A DNA stretch of 64,000 nucleotides from Pseudomonas batumici (GTDB lineage: Bacteria; Pseudomonadota; Gammaproteobacteria; Pseudomonadales; Pseudomonadaceae), in NCBI RefSeq assembly GCF_000820515.1, contig NZ_JXDG01000012.1, positions 186,001-250,000 on the forward strand. The letters are read 5' to 3'. Under the pieces are notes generated by a model, which saw only the letters and a program-made list of their open reading frames with translations, searched no databases and was not told the origin of the DNA. Of the stretch, positions 19,736 to 28,461 are shown in pieces. Position 1 is the first letter of the stretch. Each line of letters begins with the position of its first letter. A program made the position numbers and the translations under genes.

Positions 19736-19742
19736 GCTGGTG

Positions 19743-20222
19743 TCACTCCGCAGTAATTTCGGCGGGAATTATCTCGCCTTTACGCTCCAGGTGCACGTCA
19801 TGCCTGAGCAATATTCCGGTTTCCAGCTCGCCTTCCAGTCGGTAGGGGATAGGCTCATGGGGATGTTTCAGGCGCCTGGTCAGGTCGCGCAGGTGTTCCC
19901 AGAGATTGGTCCTGGCCGGGATCACCAGGGATGCGTGGTTGTTGGCTTCCACGGTGAACCAGCCCTCGGACTCGCCTTCGCTCAGCAGCCAGTCGTCGAG
20001 GTAGAGGCGATAGTGCAGGCTGCGCACGGTCAGGTTGTCGTCGTTGGGGTTGTCGACGCGAAAGTGCAGGCGAAACTTCTGTTGCACCAGGCGGGCCTTG
20101 ACCAGTTCGACGCGCACCAGGCGAACCTCGGGATCGCGGGTGCCCGTATCGAACCAGGACGCGCAGCCGGAAAGCGTCAACAGCATGAGCAGACCGAGCA
20201 TGCCAAATGTTCGTGAATACAT
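19743..20222 (-). CDS. LEA type 2 (WHy domain) lipoprotein
   Basis: A 159-residue predicted lipoprotein. The signal segment ends in LTLSGCASW (lipobox LSGC near residue 18), followed by a single WHy/LEA14-like beta domain (about residues 35-155) with the pattern [19 protein letters not shown]. Such domains are linked to desiccation and stress tolerance, but the bacterial copies have no defined function. The ATG at 20222 gives a normal signal peptide; a longer in-frame start at 20255 adds 11 residues in front of it. It sits upstream of the His-rich SEC-C gene on the same strand. Confidence 0.82.
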   Translation of the reverse strand: MYSRTFGMLGLLMLLTLSGCASWFDTGTRDPEVRLVRVELVKARLVQQKFRLHFRVDNPNDDNLTVRSLHYRLYLDDWLLSEGESEGWFTVEANNHASLVIPARTNLWEHLRDLTRRLKHPHEPIPYRLEGELETGILLRHDVHLERKGEIIPAEITAE

Positions 20223-20356
20223 GGGGTTCCTCCCGCCGAGGCCCCAGCATAGCAAGCCTGTGACAGAAAAAGCTCATGGTTGTGGCGGTAAATCCACCTG
20301 GGTGATACTGCCGATCATTCGCGCAACGGATCAGCCAGGCGCACAGGAGTGGGGTC

Positions 20357-20860
20357 ATGAGTCTTTACGAGATTGTCTTCAGTGGCGAGTCGCTGCCCGG
20401 GGCGCCGCTCGATCAGGTCCGGAATAACCTGGCCCGGCTGTTCCAGGCCGATGCCCAGCGTATCGAACTGCTGTTTTCCGGGCGGCGCCTGGTCCTCAAG
20501 AGCAATCTCGATGCCGCCGCCGCCGAAAAATATCGGGCCACGATCGAGCGGGCCGGGGCAGTGGTCGCGGTGGTCGAGATGGCCGTGGAGGAAATCGAGA
20601 TGGCGCCGCCGCCCGTGGTGCCTGGCCGGGCACGGGTGGTGCCGCGCGATGCCTATATGGCCGCGTTCAGCGAGGTCGATGCGCCGGACTTCGGGATCGC
20701 CGAGGTGGGCAGTGACATGCAGGACCCCAAGCCCGAGCCGGTCGTCGTGGCGTTGGACCTGTCGGCGTTCAGCGTGGCGCCCGTGGGGGCCGACATGGGA
20801 CAACTGCCGGCTGCGCCCGTCGTTGCGCTACCCGATATTTCACACCTGAGCCTCAGTTGA
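20357..20860 (+). CDS. Conserved hypothetical protein with a small N-terminal domain
   Basis: A 167-residue protein of unknown function. Residues 1-75 form a compact alpha/beta domain with [34 protein letters not shown] and alternating helices. Similar short domains occur at the N-terminus of several Pseudomonas membrane proteins (for example DUF805 types), from memory rather than a search. Residues 80-167 are Pro/Val-rich and probably unstructured, with no membrane span. Its 3' end overlaps the convergent YchJ-type gene by 8 bp. Confidence 0.75.
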   Translation: MSLYEIVFSGESLPGAPLDQVRNNLARLFQADAQRIELLFSGRRLVLKSNLDAAAAEKYRATIERAGAVVAVVEMAVEEIEMAPPPVVPGRARVVPRDAYMAAFSEVDAPDFGIAEVGSDMQDPKPEPVVVALDLSAFSVAPVGADMGQLPAAPVVALPDISHLSLS

Positions 20861-21329
20861 GCAGGTAGCTGGCGCAGCACTTCTTGTATTTCTGCCCGCT
20901 GCCGCAAGGGCAGGCGTCATTGCGCCCGGCCTTGAGGGGCACGCTGGGGTCGATGAAATACCAGCGCCCGCCGGTTTGCACGAAGGACGACTTTTCCCGG
21001 TGGCTGTGCTCGCCGCCGCTGTCGTGCCAGCGGGCGGTAAAGGTCACGAACGCATGTTCGGGCTGGCCGCCGAAGACTTCCGAACTTTCCACCTCCAAAC
21101 CCAGCCAGGTGCTCTGTGCGCTCCATTCACCGATGGCCTGGCGATCCAGCCCGGGTTGTTGCACCGGCAGCGTGGTGCCCACCAGGTAGTCGACCAGTCC
21201 CAGCACATAGGCGCAGTAGCGCGAACGCATCAGGGCTTCGGCGCAGGGCGCGGGATGGCCCGCGTGATAATGGCCGCAGCAGGCCTCCAGCAGGTTGCCG
21301 CTACCGCAGGGACAGATGGATGTGCTCAC
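20853..21329 (-). CDS. YchJ-family SEC-C protein (UPF0225)
   Basis: A 158-residue protein with SEC-C zinc motifs at both ends: [17 protein letters not shown] near the start and [15 protein letters not shown] near the end. Between them is an NTF2-like domain (about residues 30-130) with [13 protein letters not shown] and HSREKSSFV. This is the layout of YchJ/YPR proteins. The GTG at 21329 is chosen because family members begin at the STS-CPCGSG segment; a GTG at 21341 is also possible. It lies 5 bp after the upstream methyltransferase-like gene, so they are likely co-transcribed. It is the second SEC-C protein within 1.2 kb. Function not established. Confidence 0.87.
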   Translation of the reverse strand: MSTSICPCGSGNLLEACCGHYHAGHPAPCAEALMRSRYCAYVLGLVDYLVGTTLPVQQPGLDRQAIGEWSAQSTWLGLEVESSEVFGGQPEHAFVTFTARWHDSGGEHSHREKSSFVQTGGRWYFIDPSVPLKAGRNDACPCGSGQKYKKCCASYLLN

Positions 21330-21334
21330 GGGAA

Positions 21335-21832
21335 TCACCACCAGTACTTGCCGAAATTTTCCGGATTGGCCCAGAACTTGGCGTTCAGCCAGTCCGGCAC
21401 CTGTTTGTATTCCTTCAGATCATAGGTGAACAACCTCAGTACCTGCTCGTCGCGGGTAAAGCGTTCGGCGCTTTGCATGGCCAGGGCGAAGAAGTCGCTG
21501 TCCTGCCAGCCGCTGGCGGCCATGTCCACCAGCACCGCCAGGCGGCTGGCATTGAGGTTGCGAATGCCGCCGAGCAATTGCCGGCCGTCACGCTTGGGCA
21601 GGTGCTCCAGGCAGTCGACCACCAGCGCCAGGTCGAAGCGTCGGGCGGCCAGGGCGTCGGGCAGGGCGCCGGGTTCGGCGAAGGCCACCTGGGTTTCGGG
21701 GTGCGCTGCCTGGAACGCCTCGAGTGCCGGAAAGCTGCCAGCCCCCACGAGCAGCAGGGTTTGCGGGGCGTAACGGTCCAGCAGGGCGGCCAGCGCTTGC
21801 TGGGGGGTGCGGGCTGAAGGGCTTTCTAGCAT
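21335..21832 (-). CDS. Methyltransferase-like conserved protein (DUF6231-type)
   Basis: A 165-residue protein with a reduced Rossmann fold: LLVGAGSF near residue 28 resembles SAM motif I, and [16 protein letters not shown] near 95 resembles the motif-IV/post-I region of class I methyltransferases. The C-terminus is rich in aromatic residues ([14 protein letters not shown]). It looks like a small, possibly degenerate, SAM-binding protein common in Pseudomonas. No substrate can be inferred. It is transcribed just upstream of the YchJ-family gene. Confidence 0.75.
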   Translation of the reverse strand: MLESPSARTPQQALAALLDRYAPQTLLLVGAGSFPALEAFQAAHPETQVAFAEPGALPDALAARRFDLALVVDCLEHLPKRDGRQLLGGIRNLNASRLAVLVDMAASGWQDSDFFALAMQSAERFTRDEQVLRLFTYDLKEYKQVPDWLNAKFWANPENFGKYWW

Positions 21833-21941
21833 CGGGATTCCTCGGTCGGAACGGCAAAGACGGGCGAATTTTCAACGGCCACTGGCAAACTGTCCTGACT
21901 CGCCTTACTGTGCGCCAAAGAATAACTCATCAGGGGGGCGT

Positions 21942-22220
21942 ATGAAGGTGCTTTGGGGGCTGGGCAAGGTGTTGACGCTGGTGTTCTGGCTGGTGGTGCT
22001 GGTCAACCTGGTGCATCCGCTGATCAATCCGTTCCGGGTTCTGGTGGATCTGGCGGGGAGCATGCTGTTGTTGACGCATCTGCTGGAGATCATGCTGTTC
22101 AACGGTAGCGTGCAGGAACGGGCCCGTCCCTGGCGCGATCGGCTGCAGATCCTGGTGTTCGGCATGTTCCACCTGCAAGTCCTGCCTTTGCCCAATCGTG
22201 AGGAGCGCCAACATGCGTAG
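21942..22220 (+). CDS. Small DUF1145-type membrane protein
   Basis: A 92-residue protein with two predicted transmembrane helices (about residues 8-28 and 35-60), then a basic cytoplasmic segment. The ATG at 21942 follows AGGGGGGCGT, a strong ribosome-binding site; a longer upstream frame to 21807 lacks one. Family members (DUF1145, YhhL-like) are short inner-membrane proteins of unknown role. It overlaps the next gene by 8 bp, indicating a two-gene operon with the collagen-like secreted protein. Confidence 0.8.
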   Translation: MKVLWGLGKVLTLVFWLVVLVNLVHPLINPFRVLVDLAGSMLLLTHLLEIMLFNGSVQERARPWRDRLQILVFGMFHLQVLPLPNREERQHA

Positions 22221-22971
22221 CCTGTGTCTGCTGGCTGCCTTGTGCAGCCCCCTGGCGTTTGCCCAGGCCGTGACCGTCGAAACCAATTCCATGCTGCGTT
22301 TGCCCGGCAATGCTCCGGTGCTGCAACTGGAGCGTCTGGACGTTGCCGACTTCGGCACCTTGCTGGTTCCCGCCAGCGTGACGCAACTGAATATCGGTGA
22401 ACTGCACCTGGGGCATGAGGCGCGTATCGCCATTGTGCCGAGCGAGCAGGCTTTCGCGCTCAAGGCTGGCCGTGCCGAGTTGGGCAGCGGCAGCCAGATC
22501 AGTGCGCGCGGGGCGCCGGGCACTTACCAGAAAGCCCCTTCGCCAGGACGTAACCTGGATCTGCGGATCGACGCGCTCAGCGGCTCCTTGTTGTCAGTGG
22601 ATGCCCGGGGTGGCGCGGGCGTGCCGGGGTACGTCGGGCTCGATGGGGCGAATGGCGATGAGCCGGGGTGTACCTGGGGCGCGGCCGGGCAGGGCGCGGA
22701 CGGCGACAATGGCGGCGATGGTCATCCGGGGGCGCCGGGGGCGCAGGTTCGGCTGCAGTTGCCGCGCAATTACCCGGCGGCGCAGATCCAGGTGCTGGTC
22801 GATGGCGGTACGGGAGGGGTTGCCGGAGCGGCGGGGCGTCCGGGGGCGGGCGGCAAGGCCAAGGGCTGCTTCGTGTACCAGACCGAGGGTGGCAAGCCGG
22901 GTCGTCCGGGGTTGGCAGGCAAGCCGGGGCCGGCTGGACCGGCGGGTAGTGTGACCGTTCAGCGCCTGTAA
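22213..22971 (+). CDS. Secreted collagen-like Gly/Pro-rich protein
   Basis: A 252-residue protein with a clear Sec signal peptide (cleavage after AFA, about residue 17), a beta-type N-terminal part (about 20-95), and then two Gly/Pro-rich collagen-like regions (about 98-180 and 198-245). These contain short runs such as GAPGAQV, GRPGLAGKPGPAGPAG and GYVGLDGANG, separated by a more ordinary strand with LQLPRNYPAAQIQVLVDGG. Two Cys could form a disulfide. No catalytic domain is recognised. Such proteins may be surface or extracellular structural factors. It overlaps the preceding DUF1145 gene. Confidence 0.8.
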   Translation: MRSLCLLAALCSPLAFAQAVTVETNSMLRLPGNAPVLQLERLDVADFGTLLVPASVTQLNIGELHLGHEARIAIVPSEQAFALKAGRAELGSGSQISARGAPGTYQKAPSPGRNLDLRIDALSGSLLSVDARGGAGVPGYVGLDGANGDEPGCTWGAAGQGADGDNGGDGHPGAPGAQVRLQLPRNYPAAQIQVLVDGGTGGVAGAAGRPGAGGKAKGCFVYQTEGGKPGRPGLAGKPGPAGPAGSVTVQRL

Positions 22972-22998
22972 CACCGCCGCGAAAACACCACCGCCCTC

Positions 22999-23082
22999 TG
23001 TAGGAGCTGGCTTGCCGGCGATGAGGCCCTTGAGTGCAACATCGCCTTTGCGATTGTCATCGCCAGCAAGCCGGCTCCCACA
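22999..23082. repeat. REP/BIME-type palindromic repeat
   Basis: TGTAGGAGCTGGCTTGCC and GCAAGCCGGCTCCCACA form the outer inverted pair, with CGGCGATGA and TCATCGCC inside. It lies between the 3' ends of convergent genes (collagen-like gene and CopD-like gene), where it may serve as a bidirectional transcript end. Confidence 0.85.
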
Positions 23083-23113
23083 ATGTGCTCCTGCGTTCAG
23101 TTAGTTCCAGCAC

Positions 23114-23578
23114 TCAAAACCCCGGGCGTGCCGCCGCAATGGCCACCAGCGCCAACCCGATCAGCAGATTGATCCCCACCAGCCGGCGAATCCGCCCCAG
23201 TGCCGACGCACCCGCCGCCCAGTCCTGGGCCTCCACCGCGCGGCGCAAATCCGGTAGTTGCAACGACTGGATACGAATAAACAGTGCAAGCATCACGATG
23301 TACAGGCCCATCATGACCTGCACATAACGCGGTGCGGTCTCGAAGCCGCTGAAGCGCAACTGGATCATCCCCACGCCGCTGATCGGCAGGAGCACCACCG
23401 CGACCCAGACCCAGACGAAGAACCGCTGGAATACCTGGACCCACAGCTTCAGCCGGGCCGGCCCCTCCAGTGCGGCCATGGCCGCCGGGCGCAGGATCAT
23501 CCAGGCGAAGAACATACCACCGACCCAGACCAGTGCGGCCAGGACATGCAAGCTGTAGGCGAGGGCAAAAGCGGTCAT
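23114..23578 (-). CDS. CopD-family membrane protein
   Basis: A 154-residue integral membrane protein with about four transmembrane helices (about residues 5-28, 48-70, 80-100 and 130-150). The N-terminal LAYSLHVLAALVWVGGMFFA pattern, with His and WxGG, is typical of CopD/DUF420-like haem- or copper-associated membrane proteins. The actual ligand is not known. It is divergent from dinG across a 99-bp promoter region. Confidence 0.8.
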   Translation of the reverse strand: MTAFALAYSLHVLAALVWVGGMFFAWMILRPAAMAALEGPARLKLWVQVFQRFFVWVWVAVVLLPISGVGMIQLRFSGFETAPRYVQVMMGLYIVMLALFIRIQSLQLPDLRRAVEAQDWAAGASALGRIRRLVGINLLIGLALVAIAAARPGF

Positions 23579-23677
23579 TCAGGTACTCCGTGCGGCACGC
23601 GAGGATTTGGCGGGGTATGATAGCCATCTATTCGAACCACTGAAAATTTATCCAGCGTTTCTTGCGCCCGAAGACTC

Positions 23678-25822
23678 ATGATCAGCACCGAACTCAAAAC
23701 CACGATCCAGGGCGCCTATTCGCGTTTTCTCGAAGCCAAGGGCCTCAAGCCGCGTTACGGCCAGCGCCTGATGATCGCCGAAGTGGCCAAGGTCCTCGGC
23801 GATATCGACACCGATGACGAAGGCCGGCGCAGCGGCGACCCGGCCGTGGTCGCGGTGGAAGCCGGCACCGGTACCGGCAAGACCGTGGCCTACAGCCTGG
23901 CGGCGATTCCCACCGCCAAGGCCGCCGGCAAGCGCCTGGTGATTGCCACCGCCACCGTCGCGCTGCAGGAGCAGATCGTCTACAAGGACCTGCCCGACCT
24001 GATGCGCAACAGCGGGTTGAACTTCAGCTTCGCCCTGGCCAAGGGGCGCGGGCGCTACCTGTGCCTGTCCAAGCTCGATATGCTGTTGCAGGAAGGCCAC
24101 GCGCAGACCGCCACCGCCCAGTTGTTCGAAGAGGAAGGTTTTCGCATCGAGGTCGACGAGGCCAGCCAGAAGCTGTTCACCAGCATGATCGAGAAGCTGG
24201 CCGGGAATCGATGGGACGGCGACCGCGACAGTTGGCCCAGCGCCCTGGAAGACGCCGATTGGGCGCGCCTGACCACCGATCACAGCCAGTGCACCAACCG
24301 CCATTGCCCCAACTTCGGCCAGTGCGCCTTCTACAAGGCCCGCGAAGGCATGGGCAAGGTCGATGTGATCGTCACCAACCATGACATGGTCCTCGCCGAC
24401 TTGGCCCTGGGCGGTGGCGCGGTGCTCCCCGACCCGCGCGACACCCTCTATGTGTTCGACGAAGGCCACCACCTGCCGGACAAGGCCATCGGCCACTTCG
24501 CCCACTACACGCGCCTGCGCTCCACCGCCGACTGGCTGGAGCAGACCGCCAAGAACCTGACCAAGCTGCTGGCCCAGCATCCGCTGCCCGGCGACCTGGG
24601 CAAGCTGATCGAGCAGGTGCCGGAACTGGCACGGGAGATCAAGACCCTCCAGCAGTTCATGTTCAGCGCCTGTGAGCAACTGGCCGATTTCAAGACCGGC
24701 GAAGACACCGAGGGCCGCGAGCGGCCACGCCATCGCTTCGTCGGCGGGGTGATTCCGGAACATATCCGTGAGATGGGCATCGAGCTGAAGAAAGGCTTCG
24801 CCCGCCTCAACGATCTTTTCACCCGCCTGACCGAGTTGCTCAAGGAGGGCATGGACGGCGAGGTCAATATCGGCATCGCCAGCCACCAGGCCGAGGAGTG
24901 GTATCCGCTGTTCGGCAGCCTGCTGTCCCGGGCCCAGGGCAACTGGGAGCTGTGGACCGCCTTTACCGCCGAAGACCCGGAAGACAACCCGCCCATGGCC
25001 CGCTGGCTGAGCCTGGCCGAGAGCGGTGCGCTGTTCGACATCGAGGTCAACGCCAGTCCGATCCTGGCCGCGGAAATGCTCCGGCGCAACCTGTGGAACG
25101 TGGCCCATGGCGCCCTGGTGACGTCGGCGACCCTGACCGCGCTGGGCACCTTCGAGCGCTTCCGCATGCGTGCCGGCCTGCCGAAGAAGGCCGTGACGGC
25201 AGTGGTGCCCAGCCCCTTCCATCATGCCGATGCCGGCGTGCTGCGGGTGCCGGACCTCAACGCCGATCCCCGCGACGCCATGGCCCATACCGCGGCGATC
25301 ATTCGCGACCTGCCGGAGCTGGTGGAAGGTTCCAAGGGCACCCTGGTGCTGTTCTCCTCGCGCAAGCAGATGCAGGACGTGTTCGACGGCCTGGATCGCG
25401 ACTGGCGCAAGCAGGTGTTCATCCAGGGCAACCTGTCGAAGCAGGAGACCCTCAACAAGCACAAGGCCCGGGTCGACGGCGGTGACTCCAGCGTGCTGTT
25501 CGGCCTGGCCAGCTTCGCCGAAGGGGTGGACTTGCCCGGTGCCTACTGTGAACACGTGGTGATCGCCAAGATTCCCTTCTCGGTCCCGGACGATCCGGTC
25601 GAGGCGGCGCTGGCCGAGTGGATCGAGGCCCGGGGTGGCAATCCGTTCATGGAAATCTCCGTGCCGGACGCCTCACTCAAGCTGGTCCAGGCCTGCGGTC
25701 GCCTGCTGCGTACCGAGGCGGACCGGGGCATCATCACCTTGCTCGACCGGCGTCTGATCACTCAACGCTACGGGAAAGCTATCCTCAATGCCTTGCCGCC
25801 GTTCCGGCGGGAAATTTCTTAA
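23678..25822 (+). CDS. dinG: ATP-dependent DNA helicase DinG
   Basis: 5'-3' superfamily 2 (XPD-like) iron-sulfur helicase that removes R-loops and helps forks pass transcription units. The product is 714 residues. Walker A is EAGTGTGKTVAYSLAA (about 66-81). The Fe-S cluster Cys are in GRYLCLSKLD and in HSQCTNRHCPNFGQCAFYK. The DEGH variant of the DEAH box is in VFDEGHHLPDKA, and C-terminal helicase motif VI is QACGRLLRTEADRG. No LexA-box-like CTG-N10-CAG is visible in its upstream region, so SOS control is not supported here despite the name. Confidence 0.95.
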   Translation: MISTELKTTIQGAYSRFLEAKGLKPRYGQRLMIAEVAKVLGDIDTDDEGRRSGDPAVVAVEAGTGTGKTVAYSLAAIPTAKAAGKRLVIATATVALQEQIVYKDLPDLMRNSGLNFSFALAKGRGRYLCLSKLDMLLQEGHAQTATAQLFEEEGFRIEVDEASQKLFTSMIEKLAGNRWDGDRDSWPSALEDADWARLTTDHSQCTNRHCPNFGQCAFYKAREGMGKVDVIVTNHDMVLADLALGGGAVLPDPRDTLYVFDEGHHLPDKAIGHFAHYTRLRSTADWLEQTAKNLTKLLAQHPLPGDLGKLIEQVPELAREIKTLQQFMFSACEQLADFKTGEDTEGRERPRHRFVGGVIPEHIREMGIELKKGFARLNDLFTRLTELLKEGMDGEVNIGIASHQAEEWYPLFGSLLSRAQGNWELWTAFTAEDPEDNPPMARWLSLAESGALFDIEVNASPILAAEMLRRNLWNVAHGALVTSATLTALGTFERFRMRAGLPKKAVTAVVPSPFHHADAGVLRVPDLNADPRDAMAHTAAIIRDLPELVEGSKGTLVLFSSRKQMQDVFDGLDRDWRKQVFIQGNLSKQETLNKHKARVDGGDSSVLFGLASFAEGVDLPGAYCEHVVIAKIPFSVPDDPVEAALAEWIEARGGNPFMEISVPDASLKLVQACGRLLRTEADRGIITLLDRRLITQRYGKAILNALPPFRREIS

Positions 25823-25919
25823 TGTGATGTAGGCTAAATTACCAATTTCGTTGTCTACGGATGGCGCCCTTTGGCGCCACGCTGGCCTTCGACTGGCCGT
25901 AAGGGAGAGTTTGATTCAT

Positions 25920-28286
25920 ATGATTGGCCGTACGCTGCCCGCCGTTTTCGCCTTGTTGTTCGCTGCGCCGCTATGGGCTGCGCCGGCGGGGCAACAGACG
26001 TTGTTCAACTTCGTTCGTCCCGCCGACGTGGTGCAGGTGGCAACCGTGGATGCCAGCCTGCCGCAATACAACGCGGAGCAGACGGCTGAAGGCGAAGTGC
26101 TGCGGCGGATCACTTTCAATCCGGCAGCGCGCCCGAGCCTGCGCCTCACGCCCCAGACCGGGGCCTGGGACTGGTCACAGGCGGGTGCCATGAGCCTGCG
26201 GATCCAGAGTGCGATGGATTGGGCGCTGACCCTCGATGTGACGATCCAGAGCAGTGACGGCAAGACCCTCACCAGCCGCGTGACCCTGCCTGCCGGCCCC
26301 GCCCAGACCTTGCTGGTGCCCCTGCAGGCCAGTTCGCCGTTGAGCCAGGGCATGCGCGCCGGTCCACCGATGCCGATGACCGTTGATGGCCAGCGGGTGT
26401 TGCTGGCCAGCAGCCAGGGCGCACTGGACCGCCAGCGGGTGGTGTCCGTGACCCTGTCGATGGACGCGCCCAAGGTCGCCCAGAACATCCTGCTGGAGCG
26501 TTTCGGCGTGCAGGCCGGCGACGATGTGACCAAGGCCGTCTATGGCGCGCTGGTGGATGGCTACGGCCAGTCGACCCGGGCCAGATGGCCGGAAAAAGTC
26601 AGCACTGACGATCAGCTCAAGGCCGCGGCGAGCAAGGAAAGCCAGCAACTGAAAACCTGGCTGGCCGAACGCGAGCACAGTGCCCGGGACAAGTTCGGCG
26701 GTTCGCTCAAGGGACCGCAGTTCGAGGCCTCGGGCTTCTTCCGGACCGAAAAGCGTGACGGTCGCTGGTACCTGGTGACGCCGGAAGGGCATCCGTTCTA
26801 TTCCCTGGGTGTGAATACCGTGACCGCCCACGACCAGCAGACCTATGTCGAAGGTCGTGAAGACATGTTCAGTGACCTGCCCAAGGAGGGTGAGCCGCTG
26901 GCCGCCTACTACGGCAAGGCCGACAACAGCATCGCCACCGGGGCCTCCCAGGGGCGGGCCTTCAAGTCCGGACGCTGGTTCGATTTCTATGGCGCCAACC
27001 TGCAACGGACCTATGGCTCGCCGTGTGTAGCGGCGGAGTCGGAGCAGCCCAAGGTGCCGTGCGCCCCGGGCCTGGACGCGCAGCGCTGGCAGAAACACAC
27101 CCTGGACCGCCTGCAGGCCTGGGGTTTCAACACGGTCGGCAACTGGAGCGATCCGGCCCTGGGCCTGAACGATCGCGTGCCTTACACCTTGCCGCTGTCC
27201 ATCGTCGGCGATTACGCCAGTATCAGCACTGGCGGCGACTGGTGGGGCGGCATGCCTGACCCGTTCGATCCGCGTTTTGCCATGGCCACCGAACGCGCGG
27301 TGGCGATTGCCACCCGCGACCATCGCGACGATCCCTGGCTGGTGGGCTATTTTGCCGACAACGAACTGGCCTGGGCCGCTCATGGGGATGATCCGAAGTC
27401 CCGTTACGCCCTGGCCTACGGTACCTTGCGCATGACCACCGACGTGCCGGCCAAGCGTGCTTTCCTCAAGCAGTTGCGTGACAAGTACCGCAACCAGCAG
27501 GGCCTGTCCAAGGCCTGGGGCGTGGAGATTCCCACCTGGGAGCAGATGGAGGACCCGGGCTTCGAGGCGCCGCTGCCGGATCCCGCGCACCCGCAGATCG
27601 AGGCGGACCTGAAGTATTTCCAGAAAGCGTTTGCCGATACCTACTTCAAGACCATTTCCGACTCGCTGAAATGGCATGCGCCGAACCATCTGTTGCTTGG
27701 CGGTCGTTTTGCCATCAGCACCCCTGAAGCCGTGGCTTCCTGTGCCCAGTACTGCGATGTGTTGAGTTTCAACTTCTACACCCTCAAGCCCCAGGACGGT
27801 TACGACTTCGATCAGTTGGAGGCGTTGAACAAGCCGGTGCTGATCACCGAGTTCAACTTCGGTTCCAGGGACCGCGGCCCGTTCTGGGGTGGGGTAACGG
27901 AACTGGCCCGGGAAGAGGATCGTGGCCCGGCCTATGCGGCGTTCCTCAAGCAGGCGGTGGCCGAGCCGTCGGTCGTCGGTGTGCACTGGTTCCAGTACCT
28001 CGACCAGCCGGTGACCGGTCGTCTGCTGGACGGCGAAAACGGTCATTTCGGTTTGGTGGGCATTACCGATGTGCCGTTCCAGGGCTTTGTCGAGAGCGTG
28101 CGCAAAAGCAACCTGCAGGCCCTTGCGCTGCTCGACAAGGAGGCCGAGAAAGCCAAGGTGGAAGCGCAGCAGAAAGCCGCCAAGGGTATCGACCAGGAAG
28201 AAGACAGTGGCGCCAAGGGGCGCTCGGGCAGTGCGGGCGGGGAAGAGGCCGGCCATCCCGGCGGCCATTCCGGCAACGGCCAATGA
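25920..28286 (+). CDS. Secreted agarase/beta-galactosidase-like glycoside hydrolase
   Basis: A 788-residue exported protein. A signal peptide is predicted at residues 1-20 (cleavage near PLWA-AP). A beta-sandwich, carbohydrate-binding-like domain (about 25-200) is followed by a TIM-barrel clan GH-A domain (about 270-720). YFADNELAWA carries the Asn-Glu acid/base pair of GH-A enzymes and LITEFNFGS the probable nucleophile Glu. The tail (about 730-788) is low complexity, Lys/Glu/Gly/Ser-rich. The ATG at 25920 has GGGAGAG upstream and yields the signal peptide; a longer frame from 25851 does not. Pseudomonas copies are usually labelled agarase or beta-galactosidase, but the true substrate is unknown and no polysaccharide-utilisation genes adjoin it. 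Confidence 0.8.
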   Translation: MIGRTLPAVFALLFAAPLWAAPAGQQTLFNFVRPADVVQVATVDASLPQYNAEQTAEGEVLRRITFNPAARPSLRLTPQTGAWDWSQAGAMSLRIQSAMDWALTLDVTIQSSDGKTLTSRVTLPAGPAQTLLVPLQASSPLSQGMRAGPPMPMTVDGQRVLLASSQGALDRQRVVSVTLSMDAPKVAQNILLERFGVQAGDDVTKAVYGALVDGYGQSTRARWPEKVSTDDQLKAAASKESQQLKTWLAEREHSARDKFGGSLKGPQFEASGFFRTEKRDGRWYLVTPEGHPFYSLGVNTVTAHDQQTYVEGREDMFSDLPKEGEPLAAYYGKADNSIATGASQGRAFKSGRWFDFYGANLQRTYGSPCVAAESEQPKVPCAPGLDAQRWQKHTLDRLQAWGFNTVGNWSDPALGLNDRVPYTLPLSIVGDYASISTGGDWWGGMPDPFDPRFAMATERAVAIATRDHRDDPWLVGYFADNELAWAAHGDDPKSRYALAYGTLRMTTDVPAKRAFLKQLRDKYRNQQGLSKAWGVEIPTWEQMEDPGFEAPLPDPAHPQIEADLKYFQKAFADTYFKTISDSLKWHAPNHLLLGGRFAISTPEAVASCAQYCDVLSFNFYTLKPQDGYDFDQLEALNKPVLITEFNFGSRDRGPFWGGVTELAREEDRGPAYAAFLKQAVAEPSVVGVHWFQYLDQPVTGRLLDGENGHFGLVGITDVPFQGFVESVRKSNLQALALLDKEAEKAKVEAQQKAAKGIDQEEDSGAKGRSGSAGGEEAGHPGGHSGNGQ

Positions 28287-28461
28287 TCGGTTGCTCTTGC
28301 ACTGGGGGTGAGGTGTTTTCGGTGGATCATTCCAATTCGTGCAACGTCTGACAGTTCTTGCAAGGCGTTACGAATTGTCTGATCCACGTCTGTTCCCAAA
28401 CCCATCAATCGCTGGAACAATGCAGGCCATTTTGTAAGGTGTTGCGGTGGGAGATTCACGG

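Noticed and set aside
23579..23677. LexA box for dinG
   Set aside because: No CTG-N10-CAG with AT-rich centre is present in the divergent dinG promoter region.
23648..25555. 635-codon minus-strand frame opposite dinG
   Set aside because: Shadow of dinG created by high GC; no recognised motif, composition typical of antisense frames.
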